Below, in pieces: positions 50,100 to 57,342 of a DNA stretch of 64,000 nucleotides. The notes under the pieces are model-generated. The model did not search any database. It was not told the DNA's origin and was given only the letters and a program-made list of their open reading frames with translations. The number at the start of each line of letters is the position of its first letter. Within the stretch, counting starts at the first letter, position 1. This stretch comes from Chromatiales bacterium (GTDB lineage Bacteria > Pseudomonadota > Gammaproteobacteria > SpSt-1174), in contig JABURS010000043.1 in assembly GCA_014762505.1 (NCBI GenBank), forward strand, positions 186,001 to 250,000. The letters run 5' to 3'. The position numbers were made by a program, and so were the translations under genes.

Positions 50100-50221
50100 T
50101 AGGCGACTTTACGCGGGCCCTTCGGGCGAGGCGGCTGTTCCGGGGGCCGGTTATCCGGCGGCCCTTTTGGAACATCGGGATGATCGGGTTTGTTAGGATG
50201 GTTTTGGTTTTCACCGGACAT
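50099..50221 (-). CDS. 40-residue proline-rich peptide leading the E2-E1/JAB operon
   Basis: A 40-codon reading frame with a good ribosome-binding site (GAGGAG, 7 nt before the ATG). Its stop codon overlaps the E2-E1 start as TAATG, so the two should be translationally coupled. The peptide contains about a third proline plus Asn, Asp, Lys and Arg, has no hydrophobic core, and ends P36-R37-K38-V39-A40. It is too short and too polar for a beta-grasp ubiquitin-like protein. Given its position, where CBASS has the CD-NTase and Bil systems have a ubiquitin-like gene, I infer that it may be the modifier whose C-terminal Ala is activated. A start two codons upstream is possible but lies too close to the ribosome-binding site. 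Confidence 0.6.
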   Translation of the reverse strand: MSGENQNHPNKPDHPDVPKGPPDNRPPEQPPRPKGPRKVA

Positions 50222-50405
50222 AATCATGCTCCTCAAGTGTCTGTGATCGACCACTTCAAGATGGGGGGTTCTTACTGAGAATTCAAGCGTTAATAGTACG
50301 GTTTTGCCGAAATAACCGGAGGATAAGCTGTGGATAAAAAAGGTCGTCGGTCCACCCTTTTGGATTACTATTGTAACTGCGATTAATTCGCGTTTGGGGC
50401 TGCTT

Positions 50406-51165
50406 ATGTCGTTCGACAGAGCTTATAGGTTTTCAAGGCCCATACCGATTATTCGGTGATAACAGCCTTTTTTCCGCATTTCCTGAGGAGTTCTCGGGGG
50501 TTTACGTATGGTGCATTGATGCTGGAGATCGCGTGCTCCCCTACTATGTGGGTATGTCAGAGCAGGTTCTTTACCGAACCCGCGAGCATATAAGGTTGCA
50601 TATGACCGGTAGTTACTGGGTGTACGATGCTGAGAGTCTGGCCGATGCTCGCAAGTCGGTAATCTATAAGCCGATGTCAACCGACGAAGCTTTAGCCATA
50701 GGGATCGACTTCTACCGTACGGCGCGTTCTCAACTTGAGCGTACGTGCTTGATAGTCGCGCCAATCGACGTCGACCGGGCATGGCTGCTGCGAGTGGAGT
50801 CGGCTTTGATTCGTGAGCTTGCGGCGGAACCCAACCTATCCAGAATTCAGGACAACGGGGGCGTCTCTAAACGTACGGCGGAGGGTGATCGGGTTGATAT
50901 TCCTATCTCCTTGCCCGATGTGGTGGCACTGACTCTCAAAAGCTCTCGGTATGATTCAAGGCACTTGATCAACGGTGTCAATGAAGTGGTCGCAGAGCCC
51001 GTCGGAACTGCGGATAGAGTTCATCGCAAACAGCATCTACTCGTAGGATACTTTGGCATAGTGATGTTCAGTATTCTGATAACACCGACAATCAGTGTAA
51101 TATTCATCTATTACCAGTTAATCAGTGGTTTCCGGGACATCGCTATGCGTAAACTGAAGCCATGA
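50406..51165 (+). pseudogene. GIY-YIG nuclease-domain protein with a membrane tail; apparent 1-nt frameshift near the start
   Basis: The uninterrupted frame runs from about 50377 to 51165. It reads GVYVWCIDAGDRVLPYYVGM, the GIY...YIG core of a GIY-YIG nuclease, followed by a conserved EH and GSYW, then charged sequence and a C-terminal hydrophobic segment (LLVGYFGIVMFSILITPTISV). No ATG/GTG/TTG start precedes the GIY motif in this frame. The ATG at 50406 (MSFDRAYRF) is in another frame and would join the main frame exactly if one T of the TTTT run at 50430-50433 were removed. The feature may be a real frameshift mutation, a sequencing error or a non-canonical start. It overlaps the following DUF2384 gene by 4 nt. 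Confidence 0.65.
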
Positions 51166-51359
51166 GCTCGCTCCGAGCAGATATCTATCAAGCGGCCCTG
51201 CAGCTATTCGATGGTGATCAGGTCGCAGCCGAACGCTGGTTGCGTACGCCCGCAAAGGCCTTGGGTGGGCGAGCCCCGCTGGAACTCCTAGAATTTAAGG
51301 ATGGAACCAAAGTTGTACGCGACCTTATCGGCCGCCTCGAGCACGGCGTTATCACCTAA
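51162..51359 (+). CDS. DUF2384 (Xre/MbcA/ParS antitoxin toxin-binding domain) protein
   Basis: A 65-residue protein made almost entirely of the C-terminal domain of Xre/MbcA/ParS-type antitoxins: AALQLFDGDQVAAERWLRTP ... ALGGRAPLELLEF...VRDLIGRLEHGV. The N-terminal DNA-binding part is missing. The ATG overlaps the stop of the GIY-YIG gene (ATGA). The usual RES-domain toxin partner of this antitoxin family is not present downstream. This suggests that the upstream GIY-YIG protein could be the partner, or that the locus is a remnant. Confidence 0.85.
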   Translation: MSSLRADIYQAALQLFDGDQVAAERWLRTPAKALGGRAPLELLEFKDGTKVVRDLIGRLEHGVIT

Positions 51360-52151
51360 CTCGAAGGGTCTGAATCTCTACTGAGAATAGTCAGCTGGGA
51401 CTGGCCTGAATCGGCATCATCGACATGTTTGCCCGTTCCTTATCCTGGGCGCCTCGCCCTGTTGCCGCCATGCTGTCCCCGGTCAAATCTAGCACTATAG
51501 TGTGCAAATCCTCGAAAACGCTCCGCTGCGCTTAAGGCAGCAGAGGGGCTGACGAGGCTCGACGTCGCTGATCTCGGAGTGCAGGAATGCCGTGCGGTTA
51601 TCGAGATCTATGTGCGTCTCTATAGTCGGACCGGTGGAGGCCGAACAATTATGACTCACTGGATCTCGACCTAGAACAGGCACGTGCCAGGCGTCTCGGC
51701 CCTGCTCATGGCCACGCCCGGGAGGGCTACCGAATTCTCTCTTATCTAGACTGCATCTCTGGCCATTGACCTATGCGATGGCATCCGTATCTGATTCCGG
51801 CAGTGTCAGCAACTGCTGGTTAATGAGCGCTGCTGCCGAAGCACGGATGTTGTCAGATCAATCTGGTGAACGACAAGATCACCGCCGTTTTCGACCCAAT
51901 GCTCACTGGTGTTGATCTTGATGCCATGATGCCGCTGCGATTGACTGGATGACACGAAATTACGGCGACGCTTACCTTGCCCATGTCGACCACGGAGATC
52001 TCGGAACGCCAATCATAACCGATTACGGTGATGACACTTGCTAAGGGCGTATGCGTGGGGGGTTTGAGGTAAACGTCATGAATGGAAAGAGGCCATAGCA
52101 CGCTGTTTTTGTATCCATGCCCCACCCATCCCTCTTTTTGTGATAATGCAT
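51360..52151. other. 792-nt stretch without an intact gene, probably decayed
   Basis: No convincing open gene spans this stretch. Fragments in different frames look protein-like: on the plus strand about 51530-51660 (EGLTRLDVADLGVQECRAV) continues into another frame to about 51770 (QARARRLGPAHGHAREGYRI). On the minus strand, frames at 51853-52125 and 51806-52012 switch in the middle (GYDWRSEISVVDMGKVSV, then HWVENGGDLVVHQIDL). I read this as one or two frameshifted remnants of genes I cannot name. The left end of the transposition module may also lie here. Confidence 0.5.
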
Positions 52152-53018
52152 TCAGGATCTATCACCAAATAGATCGGCGATTGCGCCATCGAATACCCTT
52201 TCGTAGGAGAATTCCATCGGAATTCGGGGCGCGGATTGTCCTTTGTCTTTCTTCAGACAGTGAGAAATGGCTTCTTTCCCAGACACCGCCCGAGCTGCAT
52301 CGCTCTTACCAACCTGCTCGAATCCATATTGGATAATCTTCCAAAGTCTTCTTTGTCTGTTCTGATGCCAGCGCCATGCGTGATCGTGTGGGAATGGAAT
52401 GGGTTCTTGTTTGCGAAGATCTCTTTGGCAACTAGCACAGTAGCAGAATGCGTCTGGTGTCCTGACGAGAAAATCATCCGGGGCATACTCGGGCCTTTGG
52501 ATGTGTCCGCAAGTGCAAGCATTCAACATGATCGAATGGTGTTGTTCGCACATCACATAAAAGTTAAGTCGCCATTTAGCACGAAAGTAAGGGGTGTCCG
52601 CCGCCAAGCATGCTGGGCAAAACCGGTGTACTGACCCCTGGTGGTCCTTGGTGAAATACTTGATGAAGGGCTCTTGATTGAACTCGGGTCGGATAAGCCT
52701 CGCATCGAAGCTGCAACGCTTCTCGACGTCGGTCTTCAGGAACTCTTGGATATTTATCCACTGCTTGTTAGTTGCGCGAATATCTAGGTCAGAGATCAGG
52801 GTGCTGATCTCGAGGAGTCTTTTGATAGAAACAACTGGTACTCGATTCGCGTGAGAGAGCCGAAGTAACCACGATGTGAGGGATTCTCCTGGCAGAAATT
52901 CTTTATAGGAAATCAGACGATTATGAAGAGGCACCATTTCAGGGATTAAAGTGCCAGCCGGAACGACGGCGAAATTAGGGTCTACATCCTGAATCAAAGT
53001 TTCGTTCTTAGCGGGCAT
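52152..53018 (-). CDS. tniQ: TniQ-family target-selection protein, second copy
   Basis: A 288-residue TniQ-type protein. The N-terminal TniQ domain (FLPGESLTSWLLRLSHANRV) is followed by zinc-binding clusters: HRFCPACLAAD ... YVMCEQHHSIMLNACTCGH, then FCYCASC. TniQ/TnsD proteins recognise the insertion site or an RNA guide and recruit TnsC. It differs in length and sequence from the neighbouring TniQ (340 residues), and its start overlaps that gene's stop by one nt. It is the last gene of the transposition operon. It could provide a second targeting specificity. Confidence 0.88.
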   Translation of the reverse strand: MPAKNETLIQDVDPNFAVVPAGTLIPEMVPLHNRLISYKEFLPGESLTSWLLRLSHANRVPVVSIKRLLEISTLISDLDIRATNKQWINIQEFLKTDVEKRCSFDARLIRPEFNQEPFIKYFTKDHQGSVHRFCPACLAADTPYFRAKWRLNFYVMCEQHHSIMLNACTCGHIQRPEYAPDDFLVRTPDAFCYCASCQRDLRKQEPIPFPHDHAWRWHQNRQRRLWKIIQYGFEQVGKSDAARAVSGKEAISHCLKKDKGQSAPRIPMEFSYERVFDGAIADLFGDRS

Positions 53019-54040
53019 TAATACTCCAGTGGTAACTCAATCTGCCAGGGGCGAGATCTACTGATGGTCCTCCTTCGTCTGCCCCACGATCGATTAAGCT
53101 GATACTCATACGCTAGCCGAATGAAGCGGAACTCCTCACTGCCCATGTCCTCCGATAGGTATTCGTATACCGCGTTATATTCTTGTCTGGTCTTGTGTTC
53201 TTCCGAGTTCGTGGTCTTGGTATCATTGCTGATTGGCAACGCTGCGAGAAACCGTTCTGGCCAGTGTGATAGAACCGTGTGAGCCCGCTCCAGCACGAGA
53301 TCCGAAGTGCTGCATTTCTTTGGTAGACGATCTTTGTGGCGGCCGGGCGCGAGAGTAGGAAGCACCTCGCCCAAGAGCCACAGTGTCTTGAATAATCCAT
53401 CGAGAGATAGATTGGCTAGTTTTTGTCTTATCTCATGCGATAGCGAGCGACACTGGGTCGGGGAGGAATGAGAATCGATGGCCCGCCGAATCAATGAGGC
53501 GATAAATAATGGGAAGCCGTCTGTGCCCAGTGCTATAGCATCGGTCAATCTGGCGCCGCAGGTGCAAATAGACACACCAGGGCGTTTCCACCGTAGAGCG
53601 CGACCACATTCATGGCAGTTGCGAAGTAATGACACATTGTGCATCGGGCAGCAGGTATTCAGCGTGAGTTCCCATTCTGCACGTAAATATGGTTCCGATA
53701 TCAGGCAGAGAGGACAATAAGCCAGGCTGCGGGACGAAATAAAATATGGTTTTGTTATTGGTTCGCCGTTTAGGCGCCACATGGTACCCCAAGCACCGGT
53801 TTTCACCCCGAAACCGAATAATTGAGAAACTTCGTCGGGGTGGCAGTTGCAAAGTTCCGCTAAGCGGCCTACGTCAGAGACTCCGGGCGGCCGCGATGTT
53901 CGGCCGTTCAAGTGTTGAAGAATCTGGTTAGGGTTCCGGAGTCCGTTTCCCTCGGTCAGCCTTAGGAGAAAACCGACTAATGACTCCCCGATTATGGGGC
54001 GACAGGTAAATAATAAGGGTATAGTCCCAAGCAAGTTCAT
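53018..54040 (-). CDS. tniQ: TniQ-family target-selection protein, first copy
   Basis: A 340-residue TniQ protein with the N-terminal signature IGESLVGFLLRLTEGNGLRNP and zinc-binding groups YCPLCLISEPYLRAEWEL ... CCPMHNVSLLRNCHECG ... CTCGARL. The C-terminal ~120 residues are of the kind that read DNA in TnsD-like proteins. The gene overlaps tnsC by 4 nt and the second TniQ gene by 1 nt. Together with that copy it probably links the TnsC ATPase to the target; which sequence it reads is unknown. Confidence 0.92.
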   Translation of the reverse strand: MNLLGTIPLLFTCRPIIGESLVGFLLRLTEGNGLRNPNQILQHLNGRTSRPPGVSDVGRLAELCNCHPDEVSQLFGFGVKTGAWGTMWRLNGEPITKPYFISSRSLAYCPLCLISEPYLRAEWELTLNTCCPMHNVSLLRNCHECGRALRWKRPGVSICTCGARLTDAIALGTDGFPLFIASLIRRAIDSHSSPTQCRSLSHEIRQKLANLSLDGLFKTLWLLGEVLPTLAPGRHKDRLPKKCSTSDLVLERAHTVLSHWPERFLAALPISNDTKTTNSEEHKTRQEYNAVYEYLSEDMGSEEFRFIRLAYEYQLNRSWGRRRRTISRSRPWQIELPLEY

Positions 54041-55005
54041 CGCCTCTTCACAAACGGGTGAGATCCCGTTCCGAAAACCTGCCGAAATGCAGCGATAAGA
54101 TCGGTCTTCCGGAGTGCGGAAGCGTTTTCAATGGATGCAGCCAACACTGCAGCCGAAAGAAGGCGACGCAAGGCGCGCATATTCCCCTTCGTACACTGGT
54201 AAATAGGATGCGCATAGCGTTCGCTGAGGAAGGAGCGCCTCTCTAGGGGAAGCGCCTCGTCGAAAGCATCAAGCACGCCATAGAATGTCGCATCAAACTC
54301 GAACGGCACAAGCCGGTGTTCTGCACTAATGCGCGACGCCAGTTGGTCGCAGATATGAAAGAATCGATCGAGCAAAGGGGTTCCGAGAAAGCCTTGGGGG
54401 ATATCGGTGTTGTCGTAGATGCGTTTGAGTGTATTCCCTATAACACTAGCGCGAGACTCTCCGCGCCCTTCCGCGAACTCCTGGGCCTCATCGATGAGTA
54501 AGAATTGTACGTTCCGGGTTCGCATACCTTCAGAAACCAAATCGCTGAGGTCGACGCGATTCTGCCCTTGGCTAAAGGGGAAGCCAAGGGCGACCAGGAG
54601 ACGACGTACCAAGTCCAGCCCCGAGAGAGAGGCTTCTAACTGGATAAAGAGGACCGGTATCGATACGCTATCATCGCCGATGATGGTGGGGTGTTTTTGA
54701 AGAAAGTGCCGACATATGAAGGACTTGCCGAGACCGCTGGCACCGACGATACGGACGCCGCCGGGGTCCGGTATCGAGGACCGCGACAAGGTTTCTTCTA
54801 GGATATTCAGGCCTTCTGCAAACTGCGGGTGCGGAACAGTAATAGTTCGGACGAACTCCGCCCGCTCCTGCGGCGTTCCTTTGAGGGCCTGCTCACGCAG
54901 TTCGGCCGGTGTTATCGAGTGAGCAACACGCTCTCCGGAAGAGCTGCTATTCGATAATGCAAGGGAGAGATTGCGGGCCTGCATCCTAGAGTACCGACCA
55001 GCCAA
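54037..55005 (-). CDS. tnsC: AAA+ ATPase TnsC/TniB
   Basis: A 322-residue AAA+ ATPase that bridges the TniQ proteins and the transposase. Walker A is GASGLGKS (88-95) and Walker B FLLIDEAQEF (168-177), with sensor and arginine-finger regions following. The size is that of the compact TniB type rather than Tn7 TnsC (~550). Its start lies within the last 20 nt of tnsB, in another frame, so the genes are coupled. ATP-dependent filament or ring formation on DNA and target immunity are the expected roles. Confidence 0.93.
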   Translation of the reverse strand: MAGRYSRMQARNLSLALSNSSSSGERVAHSITPAELREQALKGTPQERAEFVRTITVPHPQFAEGLNILEETLSRSSIPDPGGVRIVGASGLGKSFICRHFLQKHPTIIGDDSVSIPVLFIQLEASLSGLDLVRRLLVALGFPFSQGQNRVDLSDLVSEGMRTRNVQFLLIDEAQEFAEGRGESRASVIGNTLKRIYDNTDIPQGFLGTPLLDRFFHICDQLASRISAEHRLVPFEFDATFYGVLDAFDEALPLERRSFLSERYAHPIYQCTKGNMRALRRLLSAAVLAASIENASALRKTDLIAAFRQVFGTGSHPFVKRR

Positions 55006-56995
55006 ATGACGGTTTGGTAGTGATCGAAGGCCCCAAGTCGCTGCTGTCTCCTGGGTCGGAAGGAGCTGAAACAGGCTTTTCGACAGCAGTGATGATCGAG
55101 CTCGATTCGCCGGCGATGACCTGGTTAGAGTTTATGCCCGCGTACCGCGCCAGTTGCTTTTTGGGTGATGTCGATTTGCGTTCCAACTCATCCACAATCT
55201 GTGCTTGAATGAGTTCGCGGGACTTCCACAGGCTTTCATCGGTTATTTTGTCGCCATAGTTACGCCTCGCTGTGTCCCTAATCAGGTTATGCTGTAGAAG
55301 GGAGAGGCCTTCAGCATACTCGGGCCTTAAGCACGGGACGGGGAAAAACTCGCGAGTACGGGGATCCAGAACGCGGATTTGGCCGAGATCATTCTCATTT
55401 AGATGAAAAGTCACCTTGGATGATTTTCCGCCTTTCCAGCGAAACAGGTCCGCAAGCTGCGTGCTGTTACCGTAATGCAAATGGTGCTTGCGAACGCCAT
55501 CGTGACGTAAAGAGCCGGAATGCCGTGTGCCTAGTAGGGTTTCGACGACTTCCGGGTTGTGCGGGAATACGCGGGGCACCTTTTCGATGCCCTCGTTGAA
55601 AAGATCGAGCGGCCGACCGTGCTTTCGCTCCGAAAGCGAATTGTTATAGATGTCACACACCCACTTATATAGTATCCAGACAAAGCTAGTGAAGCGCACA
55701 ACAGCGTGTTTAGCAGGATCATAGTCTTTGCGGAGATCCAGTCGAGGGAACGTCTTTCCTGGCATGGTCTCGAGTAGGTAAGACAGTTCCCGGAAAAAGC
55801 GCTCTACAGGACCTTTGAACCACGGCGTTCGTGCGGCACAGTACTCATAGTGTGAACCGAGTTGTAGAACTGCCAAACGATAACGCTCGGAGAGAAAGTC
55901 AGCACCGCGATCAGTGACGTAAGTGGTGGCAAGTCCCCATGGGAGTTGATTCTCGATATCGTGAAAAAAAGCGGGGGTGTTGGTGTGTGGATAGATGGAA
56001 TGTCTAAGTGCTCCAAAGATAGAGTCAACCCGGGGCCCGGAAAACGAAATATATAGCCCAATAATGGCACCTGAGAAGCGATCTCGAATGATCGTGATCC
56101 ATGGGCGGCCGAGGGGTATGAATAGTTGATCGTCAATGACGAAAAGGTCGACTAGGGAGTGATCGATTTCGACATACTCAAGCGGATAGTCGGCTGGTAA
56201 GTGACCTTTAATCAGGCGGCACTTTCGTCGGGCCTCGGCACGCCCATGTTGCGCAACGAGGACTTCGTATCGGTCGAGTTCTCCGACGATGCGATATAGC
56301 GTGCGTTCGCTAATCTTGATTTCGATAGGGCGATTAGCTTCGACCAGTGATTGATTGAATGTGCGCAGACGTTGCTCATATTCATGATAAATACTAGATA
56401 CAGGCTGCGAGTGGGTGCATAAGTATTGCTCTTCAAGAATGTCGTCTATGATCTGTTGATGCTCACTCGAGCGCCGTTTACGCTCGGCAGGGATCGCGCG
56501 GCGATCAAGCAGGGAATATGGATCGTCATTGCTGTCCGCATAGATGCGCATCCAGCGACTTAAAGTCGACGCCGCTGGCGGTTTTTCGTCTTTCAAATCG
56601 GAGGCGGCACGGGGGATCTCGTCCTTGAGTAGGTCGAGGCAGCCGCGCGAAATACCCAGTCGTCGCATGTGGAGAATGTATCGAATACGTAACATGAGAT
56701 CGGCTTTCGCCTTCTCGTTCTCGATCTCGGATAGGTCCATGACGCGAGGTGGATCATATGGCCGCTCCAATTGATCAGGATGCAATGCCAGCTCTTTTTC
56801 TGTTGAGACAACCGGGATGATGACGACGCGACGAGACTGCAGCTCGTCGAAAAAACTAGCCTCTGTCAGATCGATGATTTCACCTGTCTGGATCGTCTCA
56901 AACTGGAGGCGGCTCCCAATACGGCGACGCAGTTCATAGGAGAGGCCATCACGCGAGATGACCAGGCCTTCCGTAAGTAGTGTACGCGCTGCCAT
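54986..56995 (-). CDS. tnsB: DDE transposase TnsB/TniA
   Basis: A 669-residue rve-type (RNase H fold) transposase. The catalytic triad is D278 (EYVEIDHS), D362 (YVTDRGADF) and E398 (WFKGPVERFF), with the usual spacing. Preceding helices form end-binding HTH domains (about 95-250). A C-terminal ~150 residues of the Mu-type beta-barrel/TnsC-interaction region follow the catalytic domain. TnsB cuts and joins the 3' ends of the element. An SH3-like N-terminal segment (about 8-65) resembles the adjacent 114-residue protein. The gene starts 2 nt after that protein's stop. Confidence 0.95.
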   Translation of the reverse strand: MAARTLLTEGLVISRDGLSYELRRRIGSRLQFETIQTGEIIDLTEASFFDELQSRRVVIIPVVSTEKELALHPDQLERPYDPPRVMDLSEIENEKAKADLMLRIRYILHMRRLGISRGCLDLLKDEIPRAASDLKDEKPPAASTLSRWMRIYADSNDDPYSLLDRRAIPAERKRRSSEHQQIIDDILEEQYLCTHSQPVSSIYHEYEQRLRTFNQSLVEANRPIEIKISERTLYRIVGELDRYEVLVAQHGRAEARRKCRLIKGHLPADYPLEYVEIDHSLVDLFVIDDQLFIPLGRPWITIIRDRFSGAIIGLYISFSGPRVDSIFGALRHSIYPHTNTPAFFHDIENQLPWGLATTYVTDRGADFLSERYRLAVLQLGSHYEYCAARTPWFKGPVERFFRELSYLLETMPGKTFPRLDLRKDYDPAKHAVVRFTSFVWILYKWVCDIYNNSLSERKHGRPLDLFNEGIEKVPRVFPHNPEVVETLLGTRHSGSLRHDGVRKHHLHYGNSTQLADLFRWKGGKSSKVTFHLNENDLGQIRVLDPRTREFFPVPCLRPEYAEGLSLLQHNLIRDTARRNYGDKITDESLWKSRELIQAQIVDELERKSTSPKKQLARYAGINSNQVIAGESSSIITAVEKPVSAPSDPGDSSDLGPSITTKPSFGWSVL

Positions 56996-56997
56996 GG

Positions 56998-57342
56998 CTA
57001 TCTCCGGCTTCGGGAAAATGGCGCGGCGCCGATTGCTTTCGCGGAAATGCCGTCCATTTCCGATTCCAAGTGCGCATATTTGAGCTGTTTCGCGAGCGCC
57101 ATAAGTCCGTCACGCGAGAGCGATAGCAAGGGTGAGTTCATCTGCTCGGATATCACAACAATCTCTCCACGACCCAGCAGGTCACCAAAATGTCTGAGGT
57201 CGACGATGGATACGCTGTTGTCCCCGAGCCGATTCAGCCGCCAGGCATCGATTAGCTTCCGGTCCACCTTCCAGAACCAGTCGTTCCAGAACACTACCAT
57301 GCCGACCCGAATTGCGAACTTGCGCATAGAGAAGTCCTTCAT
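56998..57342 (-). CDS. Small protein between TnsA and TnsB, resembling the TnsB N-terminus
   Basis: A 114-residue reading frame ending 2 nt before the tnsB start. Its first ~70 residues (VGMVVFWNDWFWKVDRKLI ... DLRHFGDLLGRGEIVVISEQ) can be aligned by eye with residues 8-65 of TnsB (EGLVISRDGLSYELRRRIG ... SFFDELQSRRVVIIPV), suggesting a duplicated SH3-like module. The frame upstream overlaps the 3' end of tnsA by 160 nt if the first ATG is used, or ~120 nt from the ATG at 57300. Whether it is a free subunit, or once part of a longer TnsA or TnsB chain, is unclear. Confidence in the gene itself is moderate. Confidence 0.55.
   Translation of the reverse strand: MKDFSMRKFAIRVGMVVFWNDWFWKVDRKLIDAWRLNRLGDNSVSIVDLRHFGDLLGRGEIVVISEQMNSPLLSLSRDGLMALAKQLKYAHLESEMDGISAKAIGAAPFSRSRR

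Noticed and set aside
47633-50221. Type II CBASS operon
   Set aside because: E2-E1 and JAB are present, but no CD-NTase and no CBASS effector are encoded in the vicinity.
51806-52125. Small minus-strand genes of 68 and 90 codons
   Set aside because: Protein-like sequence switches between the two overlapping frames and neither is complete, so I treat the stretch as decayed.
51360-52151. RES-domain toxin partner of the DUF2384 protein
   Set aside because: No frame has the RES motif residues; only frameshifted fragments of unknown type are present.
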